NCBI RefSeq assembly: GCF_000714535.1
Contig: NZ_AUND01000012.1
Coordinates: 496,001 to 560,000 of the forward strand
From: Thioclava pacifica DSM 10166
Lineage (GTDB): Bacteria > Pseudomonadota > Alphaproteobacteria > Rhodobacterales > Rhodobacteraceae
DNA length: 64,000 nt
Direction of reading: 5' to 3'
This document shows, piece after piece, positions 44,262-53,988 of the stretch (its first letter is position 1; each line of letters begins with the position of its first letter). The notes beneath the pieces are model-generated. The model ran no database searches. It saw nothing but the letters and a program-made list of their open reading frames with translations, and was not told the origin of the DNA. A program made the position numbers and the translations under genes.

Positions 44262-45509
44262 TCAGATCAGGAATTCTGCGAGGGTCTCGTCTTCGGTGAT
44301 GTCACGCCAGACGAAGCCTTCGGCATCAAGCTTGGCGAAAAGCTTGGTGAAGTTCTCCGCCCGCTTGGTCTCGATCCCGATCAGGACCGAGCCGAAATTG
44401 CGCGCAGATTTCTTCAGGTATTCGAACCGCGCGATATCGTCATCGGGGCCGAGCATCTCGAGAAAGTCGCGCAATGCGCCGGGGCGCTGGGGCAGGCGCA
44501 GGATGAAGTATTTCTTCAGACCGGAATAGCGCTGCGCGCGCTCGCGCACTTCCGGCAGGCGTTCGAAGTCGAAATTGCCGCCAGAGGTGATGCAGACCAC
44601 GCGCTTGCCGCGGATCTCTTCGGCCAGCTCGGGCAGGATGTCGATCGACATCGCGCCGGCAGGCTCGAGCACGATCCCCTCGACATTGAGCATCTCCAGC
44701 ATGGTGATGCAGATCCGGTCCTCGGGGGCGAGATGGATCATTTCGGGTGTCACCCAGCCAAGTTCGGCGAAGGGCCGCGCGCCGATCCGGGCCACGGCGG
44801 CCCCGTCGACAAAACTGTTCACCTGATCGAGCGTGACCGGATGGCCCGCGGCCACGGCAGCCGTCAGGCTCGCCCCGCCCAGGGGCTCAACAAAGCGAAA
44901 CTTCGTCGCAGGGGCGGTCGCACGCAAATATCCCGTCACCCCGGCGGCGAGACCGCCCCCGCCCACAGGCAGGATCACCAGGTCGGGGGCCTCGCTCATC
45001 TGATCGAGTATCTCGACTCCGACCGAGGCCTGCCCTTCAATCACCGATGCGTCGTCGAAGGGGGCGAGAAAATGCGCCCCGGCTTTCGTACAGAACGCCT
45101 GCGCGGCGGCCAGCGTGTCGTCGAAATAGTCACCCGTCAGCACGATCTCGATCGCATCGCCGCCGAAGGTGTTGGTCTTGTCGATTTTCTGCTGCGGCGT
45201 CGTGACCGGCATGAAGATCGTGCCCTTCACCCCGAAATGGCGGCAGGCGAAAGCCACACCCTGCGCGTGATTTCCCGCACTGGCGCAGACGAAGTGGCTG
45301 GCCTCCGGGTCGCTCTCGCGCAGCTTGCGCATCGCGGTAAACGCGCCCCGCAGCTTGTAGCTGCGCACTGGCGTCAGGTCCTCGCGCTTGAGCCAGATCT
45401 CCGCGCCAAACCGCGCCGAGAGATGGTCGTTGCGCTGAAGTGGCGTGGGCTCGAAGAGCGCACGCAGGGCACGGGTGGCAGCGAGGGCGGACAGGGCAAA
45501 TTCACTCAT
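44262..45509 (-). CDS. ilvA: Threonine dehydratase
   Basis: 415 residues, the short one-ACT form. It turns threonine into 2-oxobutanoate, the first step towards isoleucine. The PLP lysine is K52 in RSYKLRGAF, the phosphate-binding loop is PVGGGGLAAG, and the C-terminal 75 residues (KYFILRLPQRPGALRDFLEMLGPDDDI...) are an ACT-like domain for feedback control. The start at 45509 (MSEFALS) was chosen over a longer frame with no ribosome binding site. It faces the Hpt gene tail to tail. Confidence 0.95.
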   Translation of the reverse strand: MSEFALSALAATRALRALFEPTPLQRNDHLSARFGAEIWLKREDLTPVRSYKLRGAFTAMRKLRESDPEASHFVCASAGNHAQGVAFACRHFGVKGTIFMPVTTPQQKIDKTNTFGGDAIEIVLTGDYFDDTLAAAQAFCTKAGAHFLAPFDDASVIEGQASVGVEILDQMSEAPDLVILPVGGGGLAAGVTGYLRATAPATKFRFVEPLGGASLTAAVAAGHPVTLDQVNSFVDGAAVARIGARPFAELGWVTPEMIHLAPEDRICITMLEMLNVEGIVLEPAGAMSIDILPELAEEIRGKRVVCITSGGNFDFERLPEVRERAQRYSGLKKYFILRLPQRPGALRDFLEMLGPDDDIARFEYLKKSARNFGSVLIGIETKRAENFTKLFAKLDAEGFVWRDITEDETLAEFLI

Positions 45510-45692
45510 GTCAAAGCCATGCCCAAGCCGGGGCCATCTTGCAAGGGATAAGGTGATTCGGCGGTTCTTCGCGCAAGCCCGAGTCTCGTTCGGCAACGAC
45601 CTGCGCATTCCGCAAATTCGCCTCGTTTTGGCCCCAATTGCGGTTTAACCATGGTGGGAGTTTGACTGAATTCGATGCCACGGGAGGGCGGG

Positions 45693-46715
45693 ATGAGCCT
45701 CAAGAAATACTCGATCGTCGCAATGGTCGCCGCGAGCTTCGTGCTTGCGCCGGTTGCGACGAGCCACTTCACCGGCGCCGATATCGCCATGGCCAAGAAC
45801 GGCAATGGCGGCGGTAACGGTGGTGGAAATGGCGGCGGCAATGGCGGCGGAAACGGTGGCGGTAACGGGAATGCCGGCGGCAATTCCGGTTCGGCAGGCA
45901 AGTCGGCTTCGGCTGGTGGTGCATCGAACCGCGGCAATTCCGGTTCGGTGAAGGCGACTGGCGGCCCGGCCAAGTTCCTCGACGACCTCTTCAGCGGCGG
46001 CAAGTCGCAGAAGGCGCAACGCACCGCTTCGCGTTCGAGCACCCAGACCAAGGCAACCAAACGCTCCACCACGCCGACCGAATACGCTGTCTCGGATTCG
46101 CCGCGCCCGAATGGCAAGCCGGCGCTGAGTGAGGGCGAGCTGCGCAATCACGGCGCGCTGGCCTCCGAGCTCAAGGGGCTGAACGCGGCTCACGCCAGCC
46201 CGACGGCGCTTGCCAACGCTTCGCCCAACAGCCAGGTCGGGCGCATCGCGACCTACCAGGCGGCCGTGGTCGCGGCTGATGCGCTCGGTGAAGAGCTGAC
46301 GGCTGCGCAGGCAACGCTCGCCGGTCTTGAAGCACAGGACGTTGCAACGCCCGAGGAAATTCAGGCACAGATCGATGCGCTCGATCCCGAGGCCGACGAT
46401 TACCAGGACCAGCTCGACACGCTCAACGGCCAGATGGAGACCGCGCAAACCTATGCGGACGATCTGGCCGCAGCCCAACAGGCGGTGACCGATCTCGAGG
46501 GCGAAATCGCGACGGCAGATCAAGCCGAGCAGGACGCGCTCTCGGCAGCGGCGAACGGCCGCACGCTCTCGCCCGAGGCGATGGCTTATCTGCACGAGCT
46601 GCTTGACCTTCCGCCGCCGGAACCGGAGGTCACCGACCCGCCGGCCGATGAGCCGGTCGCCGGAACGACTGACACGGGCACGGAAGAGCCGGTGGACACG
46701 ACCTCGGAGACCTGA
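45693..46715 (+). CDS. Secreted GNGGG-repeat protein with coiled coil
   Basis: 340 residues, start with GGAGGG upstream. A signal peptide (about 1-34) is followed by a perfect low-complexity block of G-N-G-G repeats (36-60), a Ser/Gly/Ala-rich stretch, a basic region ([10 protein letters not shown]) near 115-125, a helical part (about 150-180) and a likely coiled coil (about 190-290, rich in Ala, Glu, Gln and Asp: [26 protein letters not shown]). The end is Pro, Glu and Thr-rich. It has no cysteines that I see. Similar proteins are found in Rhodobacteraceae with no known function. Confidence 0.72.
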   Translation: MSLKKYSIVAMVAASFVLAPVATSHFTGADIAMAKNGNGGGNGGGNGGGNGGGNGGGNGNAGGNSGSAGKSASAGGASNRGNSGSVKATGGPAKFLDDLFSGGKSQKAQRTASRSSTQTKATKRSTTPTEYAVSDSPRPNGKPALSEGELRNHGALASELKGLNAAHASPTALANASPNSQVGRIATYQAAVVAADALGEELTAAQATLAGLEAQDVATPEEIQAQIDALDPEADDYQDQLDTLNGQMETAQTYADDLAAAQQAVTDLEGEIATADQAEQDALSAAANGRTLSPEAMAYLHELLDLPPPEPEVTDPPADEPVAGTTDTGTEEPVDTTSET

Positions 46716-46737
46716 GCCGCGCTCGGATGAAATCGGA

Positions 46738-46763
46738 AAGGGCCGTCCTGAGGGGCGGCCCTT
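46738..46763 (+). terminator. Probable terminator hairpin before argG
   Basis: AAGGGCCG (46738-46745) pairs with CGGCCCTT (46756-46763), with further pairing in the loop. It is followed by GTTCATTGG rather than a T run, so it may be weak. Confidence 0.55.
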
Positions 46764-46821
46764 GTTCATTGGAAAAAAAGCTTCTATTCCGTCGCGGAAC
46801 AAGAAAACCGGGAGATGCCGC

Positions 46822-48051
46822 ATGTCCGCGCCCAAGAAAGTCGTGCTTGCCTATTCGGGCGGCCTCGATACCTCGATCATCCTGAAATGGCTGCAGACCG
46901 AATATGGTTGCGAGGTCATCACCTACACCGCCGATCTCGGTCAGGGTGAGGAGCTGGAACCGGCGCGCCGCAAGGCCGAGATGCTGGGTATCAAGCCGGA
47001 GAACATCCACATTCTCGACGCGCGCGAGGAGTTCGTCCGCGATTTCGTCTTCCCGATGTTCCGCGCCAATGCGGTCTATGAGGGGCTTTACCTGCTGGGC
47101 ACCTCGATCGCGCGCCCGCTGATCTCCAAGCATCTCGTCGAGATCGCGCATCAGCACGGCGCGGATGCGGTGGCGCATGGCGCGACCGGTAAGGGCAACG
47201 ATCAGGTGCGCTTCGAGCTCTCGGCCTATGCGCTCGACCCCTCGATCAAGGTGATCGCGCCCTGGCGGGAATGGGGCCTGTCCTCGCGCACCAAGCTTCT
47301 GGAATTCGCCGAGGCGAACCAGATCCCGATCGCCAAGGACAAGCGCGGCGAAGCGCCCTTCTCGGTCGATGCGAACCTGCTGCACACCTCGTCGGAGGGT
47401 AAGGTTCTCGAAGACCCGGCCGATATGGCGCCCGACTATGTCTACCAGCGCACCGACGACCCGGTAACGCAGGCCCCGAACGAGCCCGAATATATCGAGA
47501 TCGGCTTCGAGAAGGGCGACGCGGTGTCGATCAACGGCGAGGCGATGAGCCCGGCGACGATCCTCACCAAGCTGAATGAATACGGGAAGAAGCACGGCAT
47601 TGGCCGTCTCGATTTCGTCGAAAACCGCTTCGTCGGCATGAAGTCGCGCGGCGTCTACGAGACCCCCGGCGGTACGATCCTGCTGGAGGCCCACCGTGGC
47701 ATCGAGCAGATCACGCTCGATAGCGGCGCGGGCCACCTGAAGGACTCGATCATGCCGCGCTATGCCGAGCTGATCTATAACGGCTTCTGGTTCTCGCCCG
47801 AGCGCGAGGCGCTGCAGGCGCTGATCGACAAGACGCAGGAATATGTGACCGGCACGGTGAAGCTGATGCTCTTCAAGGGCGCGGCCCGGACCGTGGCGCG
47901 CTGGTCGGAGTACTCGCTTTATTCCGAGGCCCACGTGACCTTCGAAGAAGACGCGGGCGCCTATGACCAGAAGGATGCGGCGGGCTTCATCCAGCTCAAC
48001 GCGCTGCGCCTGAAGCTGATCGCGACCCGCAATGCGCGCGTGAAGAAATGA
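46822..48051 (+). CDS. argG: Argininosuccinate synthase
   Basis: 409 residues. It joins citrulline and aspartate with ATP to make argininosuccinate. The P-loop-like ATP motif AYSGGLDTS is at 10-18. Other conserved parts are [11 protein letters not shown] near 128-138, the citrulline-binding [15 protein letters not shown] and the [12 protein letters not shown] stretch. The ATG at 46822 is used, as a longer frame upstream runs through the preceding hairpin. The moaB gene overlaps its stop by 4 bp. Confidence 0.97.
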   Translation: MSAPKKVVLAYSGGLDTSIILKWLQTEYGCEVITYTADLGQGEELEPARRKAEMLGIKPENIHILDAREEFVRDFVFPMFRANAVYEGLYLLGTSIARPLISKHLVEIAHQHGADAVAHGATGKGNDQVRFELSAYALDPSIKVIAPWREWGLSSRTKLLEFAEANQIPIAKDKRGEAPFSVDANLLHTSSEGKVLEDPADMAPDYVYQRTDDPVTQAPNEPEYIEIGFEKGDAVSINGEAMSPATILTKLNEYGKKHGIGRLDFVENRFVGMKSRGVYETPGGTILLEAHRGIEQITLDSGAGHLKDSIMPRYAELIYNGFWFSPEREALQALIDKTQEYVTGTVKLMLFKGAARTVARWSEYSLYSEAHVTFEEDAGAYDQKDAAGFIQLNALRLKLIATRNARVKK

Positions 48052-48584
48052 GCTTTTCGCAGCCCAAGGCCGCCATCGTCACCGTCTCCGACCGCGCGTC
48101 GCGCGGCGAATACGAGGACAAGGGCGGTCCGGGCTGCGAGGACTACCTGCGCGGCGTGGTCACCTCGCCGCTCGAGATCGAGCGCCACATCATCCCCGAT
48201 GGGCGCGAGTCGGTGGCTGAAAAGCTGCGCGAACTCGTCGCCGCCGAGGCCGACCTGATCCTGATCACCGGCGGCACTGGCCCTGCGCCACGTGACGAGA
48301 CACCCGAAGGCTGCATGGATGTGATCGAGAAGGAGCTTGCGGGCTTCGGCGAGGAAATGCGCCGCGCTTCGCTGCTCGAAGTGCCCACCGCCATCCTGTC
48401 GCGCCAATCTGCGGGGATCGCGGGCAAGTCGCTGATCATCATGGTGCCCGGCAAACCCTCGGCCATCGCGACCTGCCTCGACGCGGTCTTCGCCGCCGTG
48501 CCCTATTGCCTCGACCTGATCGGCGCAGCCTATATCGAGACCGATCCCGCGCGGATCAAGGCGTTTCGTCCGAAGAAGAAGTAA
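48048..48584 (+). CDS. moaB: Molybdopterin adenylyltransferase family protein
   Basis: 178 residues, MoaB/Mog family. The MPT-binding [14 protein letters not shown] at about 73-86 and the MVPGKPSA loop near 133-140 are typical, though DETPE in place of DVTPE is a slight change. It adds AMP to molybdopterin for molybdenum cofactor synthesis. It overlaps argG by 4 bp, an unusual partner for a cofactor gene. The stop is followed at once by a GC-rich palindromic element shared with the convergent ubiG. Confidence 0.92.
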   Translation: MSFSQPKAAIVTVSDRASRGEYEDKGGPGCEDYLRGVVTSPLEIERHIIPDGRESVAEKLRELVAAEADLILITGGTGPAPRDETPEGCMDVIEKELAGFGEEMRRASLLEVPTAILSRQSAGIAGKSLIIMVPGKPSAIATCLDAVFAAVPYCLDLIGAAYIETDPARIKAFRPKKK

Positions 48585-48723
48585 GAGGGGGCTCTGCCCC
48601 CGCCTGCCTGACGGCAGTCTCCCCCGGGATATTTCGAGCAGTTGGAAGGAAGTCCGTCTTTGATTTCCAACTGCTTCAAATATCCCGGGGTGAATTCGCG
48701 AATGCGAAGAGGGGCAGCGCCCC
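48585..48723. repeat. Intergenic palindromic element between convergent genes
   Basis: The 139 bp between moaB and ubiG are a composite palindrome. A 26-bp inverted repeat (48622-48647 and 48665-48690, arms CCCCGGGATATTT..AGCAGTTGGAA, 24 of 26 matching) is flanked by GGGGGCTCTGCCCCC (48587-48601) and GGGGCAGCGCCCC (48711-48723). The left half is shared with the 17173-17235 element, so this is a family. It likely acts as a two-way terminator or an RNA structure. Confidence 0.85.
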
Positions 48724-49467
48724 TTACCGCTTCACCGCCGCAATGGCGTAGTTCACCGAGAGATCGCGCTCCGAGAGCGACCAGCGCCAGCTGAGCGGGT
48801 TGAAGACCATGCCGCGCCGGTCGATCGGGTCGAGCTGCGCGTTTTTCGTCAGCTCGTAAAGCTCATCGGGGGTAATGAATTTCGACCATTCATGCGTGCC
48901 CTTGGGCAGCCAGCGCATCACATGCTCGGCGCCGATGATCGCGACCATGTAGCTTTTGGGATTGCGGTTCAGGGTCGAGCAGATCATCAGCCCGCCGGGT
49001 TTCATCAGGCTTTCAATCGTGTTCACGAAGCCCTGCGGGTCGGACACATGCTCGATGATTTCCATCGCGAGGACGACGTCGAACTGCTCGCCGCTCGCTG
49101 CCAGATCCTCGGCGGCGCAATGGCGGTAGTCGATCTCGAGACCCGATTGTTCGGCATGAAGCTTGGCGACCGGGATGTTGCCCCCGGCGGCATCGGCGCC
49201 TACGACCGTCGCCCCGAGCCGCGCCATCGGTTCGGCCAGCAACCCGCCGCCGCAGCCGATATCGAGCAGGCGCAGGCCCTCGAACGGGCGGGGCGCTTTC
49301 AGGTCGCGGCCGAACTGCGTCGCGATCTGCGTGGTGATGTAGTCGAGCCGGCAGGGGTTGAGCATATGCAGCGGCTTGAACTTGCCATTCGGGTCCCACC
49401 ATTCCGCCGCCATCGCCTCGAACTTGGCGACTTCGCTGGGGTCGATGCTGTTTGCCGGATCTGCCAT
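48724..49467 (-). CDS. ubiG: Ubiquinone biosynthesis O-methyltransferase
   Basis: 247 residues from the ATG at 49467. It is a class I methyltransferase that adds the two O-methyl groups on the ubiquinone ring. SAM-binding motif [18 protein letters not shown] begins at 69. The substrate region matches the UbiG family: [24 protein letters not shown] near 21-44, [10 protein letters not shown] and the lipid-facing [12 protein letters not shown] near 198. Divergent from the proline iminopeptidase gene with 67 bp between starts. Confidence 0.96.
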   Translation of the reverse strand: MADPANSIDPSEVAKFEAMAAEWWDPNGKFKPLHMLNPCRLDYITTQIATQFGRDLKAPRPFEGLRLLDIGCGGGLLAEPMARLGATVVGADAAGGNIPVAKLHAEQSGLEIDYRHCAAEDLAASGEQFDVVLAMEIIEHVSDPQGFVNTIESLMKPGGLMICSTLNRNPKSYMVAIIGAEHVMRWLPKGTHEWSKFITPDELYELTKNAQLDPIDRRGMVFNPLSWRWSLSERDLSVNYAIAAVKR

Positions 49468-49534
49468 CTCTCTCCTCGCGCTCAATTGCGATCCGCCCAT
49501 GGCGGGCGCTTCGTTTGATCTATATAGTTCAGCC

Positions 49535-50506
49535 ATGGACAGAACTGCAGGGCAAAAGCGCGCATCGGGCGCCCATCTCTATCCGCCGATCGAACCGTTC
49601 GATCAGCGCCGGATCGATGTGGGCGATGGCCATGTGCTCTATGTCGAGCAATCGGGCCATCCCGAGGGCCAGCCGGTCGTGGTCTGTCATGGTGGCCCGG
49701 GCGGTGGCTGCTCGCCCACGATGCGGCGGTTCTTCGATCCGCGCCATTATCGGATCATCCTTTTCGATCAACGCGGCTGCGGGCTATCGCGCCCCCATGC
49801 GAGCGTGACGGCCAACACGACCTGGCACCTGATCGCCGATATGGAGCAGATCCGGCAGGAGCTGGGCATCGAGCAATGGATGGTCTTCGGCGGCAGCTGG
49901 GGCGCGACGCTCGCGCTCTTGTATGCCGAGGCCCATCCCGACCGGGTCGAGGCACTGATTCTTAGAGGCGTGTTCCTGGCGACGCGGGCCGAGCTCGATT
50001 GGTTCTATGGCGGTGGCGCGGGGCAGTTCTATCCCGATCTCTGGGCAAACTTCCGGCGTCCGATCCCGGAAGACGAGCAGCACGATCTGATCGGGGCCTA
50101 TCACAAGCGGCTCTTCTCGGGTGATTACATGGCCGAGGCGCGCTATGGCCGCCATTGGGCGATGTGGGAAAATGCGCTGGCCTCGGTGGCCTTCGACGGC
50201 CCGCCCGGCGAGGCCTCCTCGGATTACGCGCGGGCCTTCGCGCGGCTAGAGAACCACTATTTCCAGAACGGTGCTTTCCTCGAGGAAGACGACCAGATTC
50301 TGCGCGATCGGCACCTGATCGAGCATATTCCGACGAAGATCGTGCAGGGGCGGCTCGACATGATCTGCCCGCCGATTTCGGCCCATCGGCTGGCGCAAGG
50401 CTGGGCGCGTGCGCATCTACAGCTCGTGCCGATGTCGGGCCATGCGCTGAGCGAACCGGGAATCACTGCCGGACTTGTCCGCGCGATGGATGAGCTTAGA
50501 TCCTGA
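49535..50506 (+). CDS. pip: Proline iminopeptidase
   Basis: 323 residues, alpha/beta hydrolase of the S33 family. The oxyanion loop HGGPGGG is at 52-58, the nucleophile S121 in [12 protein letters not shown], and the later catalytic Asp and His are in [10 protein letters not shown] and [10 protein letters not shown]. It frees N-terminal proline from peptides in the cytoplasm. The start at 49535 gives [10 protein letters not shown], and a longer frame upstream overlaps ubiG. The next gene, tspO, lies 30 bp downstream. Confidence 0.95.
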   Translation: MDRTAGQKRASGAHLYPPIEPFDQRRIDVGDGHVLYVEQSGHPEGQPVVVCHGGPGGGCSPTMRRFFDPRHYRIILFDQRGCGLSRPHASVTANTTWHLIADMEQIRQELGIEQWMVFGGSWGATLALLYAEAHPDRVEALILRGVFLATRAELDWFYGGGAGQFYPDLWANFRRPIPEDEQHDLIGAYHKRLFSGDYMAEARYGRHWAMWENALASVAFDGPPGEASSDYARAFARLENHYFQNGAFLEEDDQILRDRHLIEHIPTKIVQGRLDMICPPISAHRLAQGWARAHLQLVPMSGHALSEPGITAGLVRAMDELRS

Positions 50507-50536
50507 TCCGTAAGGATTTCGATCGGAGCCCGAGAC

Positions 50537-50989
50537 ATGACGCTGACCTATTTTCTGCTTTTCCTTGCGGCCTCGGCCGCTGCGGCGGCGACGGGCATCA
50601 TCTTCAAGCCCGGCGAATGGTATGTGGGTTTGAAGAAACCGGGCTTCACTCCGCCGAATTGGGTGTTCCCGGTGGCCTGGACCTATCTCTACGTCTCGGT
50701 CGCCTATGCGGCGGCGCGCGTGGCGGGTGTCGAGGGGAGCCAGATCGCGCTGGCGCTGTTCGCTGTGCAGATCGCGCTCAACACACTCTGGACACCAGTG
50801 TTCTTCGGGGCGCATCGACTCGGGATGGGAATGACGGTACTCGTCTGTCTTTGGGCTGCGGTCGTGGCGATGATGCTGGCCTTCTTCCGGTTCGATCTGA
50901 TTGCGGGGCTTCTGGTGATCCCCTATCTCGCGTGGCTGAGCCTCGCCTCTGCGCTCAACTTCCGGGTCTGGCGCGACAACCGGTCCTGA
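50537..50989 (+). CDS. tspO: TspO/MBR family tryptophan-rich sensory protein
   Basis: 150 residues with five membrane segments. The family pattern is clear: WYVGLKKPGFTPPNWVFPVAWTYLY near 29-53, LNTLWTPVFFG near 81-91 and LASALNFRVWR at the end. It binds porphyrins, and in Rhodobacter TspO affects photosynthesis gene control by oxygen. The aromatic residues of the porphyrin site are kept. It lies between pip and the rimP operon and may be read together with pip. Confidence 0.95.
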   Translation: MTLTYFLLFLAASAAAAATGIIFKPGEWYVGLKKPGFTPPNWVFPVAWTYLYVSVAYAAARVAGVEGSQIALALFAVQIALNTLWTPVFFGAHRLGMGMTVLVCLWAAVVAMMLAFFRFDLIAGLLVIPYLAWLSLASALNFRVWRDNRS

Positions 50990-50997
50990 AGTTTAGC

Positions 50998-51026
50998 TTG
51001 CGGAATCCGCTGCGCAGGACTATATC
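50998..51026 (+). promoter_or_regulatory. Probable sigma-70-type promoter of the rimP-nusA-infB operon
   Basis: TTGCGG (50998-51003) and TATATC (51021-51026) are separated by exactly 17 bases. The expected start near 51033 leaves a leader of about 95 bases before rimP, which contains a terminator hairpin at 51081-51104. Only base patterns support this. Confidence 0.45.
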
Positions 51027-51080
51027 GCCATCAACAGCGGCGCGCCGGGGTCCAAACCTGACGCCCACCGGAAACGTGTG

Positions 51081-51104
51081 ACGGGCCGCAAGGGCCCGTT
51101 TTTT
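51081..51104 (+). terminator. Terminator hairpin in the rimP leader (attenuator candidate)
   Basis: ACGGGCC (51081-51087) and GGCCCGT (51093-51099) with loop GCAAG, then six T. It lies 26 bp before the rimP start and about 48 bp after the predicted transcript start, and 92 bp after the tspO stop. It can end the tspO transcript or act as a premature terminator of the rimP operon. Confidence 0.8.
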
Positions 51105-51129
51105 GTTTTGTAGGATCGGAAAGAAAGAC

Positions 51130-51711
51130 ATGACCGACCTGATCGCCAAGACCGCCATCGACCGGCGTCTGGCCGAGATCGTGACCCCCGTGATCGAGGG
51201 GCTGGGCTTCGAGCTCGTGCGGCTGCGGCTGCAGGGCGGCAAGACGGCTACGCTACAGATCATGGCCGACCGTCCCGAAGGCGGGATCGTCGTGGATGAT
51301 TGCGCCGCGATCTCGACCGCCGTTTCGGCCGCGCTCGACGTGGAAGACCCGATCGAGGACAAATATACGCTCGAAGTTTCCTCGCCTGGCATCGACCGTC
51401 CGCTGACGCGGCTCAAGGATTTCGATGCCTGGGAAGGCTATGAGGCGAAGATCGAGACCACCGAGCCGATCGACGGGCGCAAGCGCTTCAAGGGCATCCT
51501 GCGCGGCACCGAGGGCGACGAAGCCCTGATCGAGATCGAAGACCAGGGGGAAGAGGTCGTGATTGGCCTCAATTTCGACCTGCTCGCCGATGCGAAGCTC
51601 GTGCTGACCGACGACCTGATCACCGAGATGCTGCGCCAGAAGAAAGTGGCCGAGGGCATCGACGAAACCGATTTTGACGAGATTGACGAATCCCCCGAGG
51701 AGGAGACCTGA
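51130..51711 (+). CDS. rimP: Ribosome maturation factor RimP
   Basis: 193 residues. The protein has the two-domain RimP fold: [32 protein letters not shown] near 25-56, then [12 protein letters not shown] near 91-102. An extended acidic tail (about 155-193, [16 protein letters not shown]) is longer than in E. coli and is usual in alphaproteobacteria. It helps mature the 30S subunit. The nusA gene starts 1 bp after the stop. The chosen ATG at 51130 is nine codons inside a longer frame that begins in the terminator tail. Confidence 0.95.
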   Translation: MTDLIAKTAIDRRLAEIVTPVIEGLGFELVRLRLQGGKTATLQIMADRPEGGIVVDDCAAISTAVSAALDVEDPIEDKYTLEVSSPGIDRPLTRLKDFDAWEGYEAKIETTEPIDGRKRFKGILRGTEGDEALIEIEDQGEEVVIGLNFDLLADAKLVLTDDLITEMLRQKKVAEGIDETDFDEIDESPEEET

Positions 51712-51712
51712 G

Positions 51713-53329
51713 ATGGCCATTACCGCAGCCAACCAGCTTGAGCTTCTGCAGACCGCCGAAGCCGTGGCCCGCGAGAAGATGATCGACCCGGATCTGGTGA
51801 TCCAGGCGATGGAAGAAAGCCTCGCGCGCGCCGCGAAGTCGCGTTACGGCGCCGAGATGGACATCCGCGTCTCGATCGACCGCAAGACCGGCAAGGCCAC
51901 GTTCACCCGCGTGCGTACCGTTGTTGATGACAAAGAGCTGGAGAACTACCAGGCCGAGCTGACCGTCGAGCAGGCGAAGCAATACCTCGAAGACCCGCAG
52001 ATCGGCGACACGATCGTGGACGAGGTTCCCCCGGTCGATCTGGGTCGTATCGCCGCGCAATCGGCCAAGCAGGTCATCCTGCAGAAGGTCCGCGAAGCCG
52101 AGCGTGATCGCCAGTACGAAGAGTTCAAGGACCGCGTCGGCACGATCATCAACGGCGTCGTCAAGCGCGAGGAATACGGCAATATCATCGTCGATATCGG
52201 CCGTGGCGAAGCGATCCTGCGCCGCAACGAAAAGATCGGCCGCGAGAGCTATCGCCCGAACGACCGCATCCGCGCCTATGTCAAGGACGTGCGCCGCGAG
52301 ACCCGTGGCCCGCAGGTCTTCCTGTCGCGCACCGCGCCGGAATTCATGGCCGAGCTGTTCAAGATGGAAGTGCCGGAAATCTACGATGGCATCATCGAGA
52401 TCAAGGCCGTGGCCCGCGACCCGGGCTCGCGCGCGAAGATCGGCGTCATCAGCCATGACAACTCGATCGACCCGGTTGGCGCCTGTGTCGGTATGCGCGG
52501 TTCGCGCGTGCAGGCCGTCGTCGGCGAGCTTCAGGGCGAGAAGATCGACATCATTCCGTGGAACGAAGATCAGGCGACCTTCCTCGTGAACGCGCTGCAG
52601 CCGGCCGAAGTGTCGAAAGTGGTGATCGACGAGGAAGCACAGAAGATCGAAGTCGTGGTCCCGGACGAGCAACTGTCGCTCGCGATCGGCCGCCGCGGTC
52701 AGAACGTGCGTCTGGCCTCGCAGCTGACCGGGCTCGACATCGACATCCTGACCGAGGCCGAGGAATCGGCGCGCCGTCAGGCCGAGTTCGCCGAGCGTAC
52801 CAAGCTCTTCGTCGATGCGCTCGATATCGACGAGTTCTTCGCGCAGCTTCTGGTCGCGGAAGGCTTCACCTCGCTCGAGGAAGTGGCCTATGTCGACATG
52901 GATGAACTGCTTTCGATCGAAGGCGTGGACGAAGGTACGGCTGAAGAGCTGCAAGCCCGTGCCCGTGACGTGATCGAGGAGCAGAACCGCAAGGCGCTTG
53001 AAGCCGCGAAGGAGATGGGCGTCGAACAGTCGCTCTTTGATTTCGAGGGGCTGACCCCGCAGATGATCGAGGCGCTGGCCAAGGACGGCATCAAGACGCT
53101 GGAAGACTTCGCGACCTGCGCCGACTGGGAACTGGCCGGCGGCTGGACCACGGTCGACGGTCAGCGCGTGAAGGACGATGGCCTGCTCGAGAAATTCGAT
53201 GTCAGCCTCGAAGAGGCGCAGAACCTGATCATGACCGCGCGCATCATGCTGGGCTGGGTGGACCCGTCCGAGCTTGAGGTCGAGGACGAGGGTGACGCGG
53301 AAGACACCGAGGAGGAGGCCGGGGCGTAA
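51713..53329 (+). CDS. nusA: Transcription termination/antitermination factor NusA
   Basis: 538 residues. Order of domains: N-terminal RNA-polymerase-binding part (1-125), S1 (about 135-200, GVVKREEYGNIIVDIGRGEAIL), two KH domains (about 230-345, VGACVGMRGSRVQAVV and AIGRRGQNVRLASQL) and acidic repeats at the C-terminus with a final E/D-rich tail. It controls pausing, termination and antitermination. It follows rimP directly (1 bp) and is followed by rnpM (29 bp). Confidence 0.97.
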   Translation: MAITAANQLELLQTAEAVAREKMIDPDLVIQAMEESLARAAKSRYGAEMDIRVSIDRKTGKATFTRVRTVVDDKELENYQAELTVEQAKQYLEDPQIGDTIVDEVPPVDLGRIAAQSAKQVILQKVREAERDRQYEEFKDRVGTIINGVVKREEYGNIIVDIGRGEAILRRNEKIGRESYRPNDRIRAYVKDVRRETRGPQVFLSRTAPEFMAELFKMEVPEIYDGIIEIKAVARDPGSRAKIGVISHDNSIDPVGACVGMRGSRVQAVVGELQGEKIDIIPWNEDQATFLVNALQPAEVSKVVIDEEAQKIEVVVPDEQLSLAIGRRGQNVRLASQLTGLDIDILTEAEESARRQAEFAERTKLFVDALDIDEFFAQLLVAEGFTSLEEVAYVDMDELLSIEGVDEGTAEELQARARDVIEEQNRKALEAAKEMGVEQSLFDFEGLTPQMIEALAKDGIKTLEDFATCADWELAGGWTTVDGQRVKDDGLLEKFDVSLEEAQNLIMTARIMLGWVDPSELEVEDEGDAEDTEEEAGA

Positions 53330-53358
53330 GCCTCGGACTCGACCGGAGAGGAAACAAG

Positions 53359-53988
53359 ATGAGTCGCGGCGGCAAGCCGAAAGAGCAGAGCGATCCCGAA
53401 CGGCGCTGCATCGTCACCGGCGAAGTTCAGCCGAAGGCTGGGCTGATCCGGTTCGTGCTCGGGCCGGACGGGATGATCTATCCGGACGTGGCAGGGAAAC
53501 TGCCCGGCCGGGGGATCTGGATCACCTCTGACCGGACTGCCATCGAGACGGCAATGAAGAAGGGTCTGTTCGCGCGCGCTGCCAAGGCTCCCGCGAAAAC
53601 CCCTGAAAATCTGCTGGAAATGGTCGAAAAGGCCCTTGCCAGCCGCGTTGTCGATCTTATTTCTCTGGAGCGAAAAGCCGGCAAGGCAGTTGTCGGCTTC
53701 GAAAAGGTCAAGGGCTGGCTGGCCGAAGGACGCGCGAAAGTGCTGCTTCAGGCAAGCGACGGCTCGGACAGGGGCAAAGGCAAGCTGTGGACGCCCGAAG
53801 GCGGGCGCTGGTTCGGCTGCCTCACCTCTCAGGAATTGGGTTTGGCATTCGGACGCGATCGTGCGATACACGGCGCGCTTGCAGCTGGTGGCCTCACCCC
53901 ACGCGTGATTGAAGACGCATCGAGGCTTGCGGGATTGCGCAAGCAGGACGGCGGCAAGACCGCCATGAAGGATACGAAGACGGCATGA
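53359..53988 (+). CDS. YlxR (RnpM) fused to an L7Ae-like RNA-binding domain
   Basis: 209 residues. The N-terminal YlxR/DUF448 part (about 13-90) holds [24 protein letters not shown] and [16 protein letters not shown]. The second half (about 85-180, [44 protein letters not shown]) is like the L7Ae/YlxQ family. In Gram-positives these are separate small genes in the nusA-infB operon; here they are one polypeptide. YlxR acts on RNase P in Bacillus. The stop overlaps infB by 4 bp (ATGA). Confidence 0.88.
   Translation: MSRGGKPKEQSDPERRCIVTGEVQPKAGLIRFVLGPDGMIYPDVAGKLPGRGIWITSDRTAIETAMKKGLFARAAKAPAKTPENLLEMVEKALASRVVDLISLERKAGKAVVGFEKVKGWLAEGRAKVLLQASDGSDRGKGKLWTPEGGRWFGCLTSQELGLAFGRDRAIHGALAAGGLTPRVIEDASRLAGLRKQDGGKTAMKDTKTA

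Noticed and set aside
48585-48723. An insertion sequence or attachment site between moaB and ubiG
   Set aside because: The element is too short to code for a transposase and there are no target-site duplications or tRNA.
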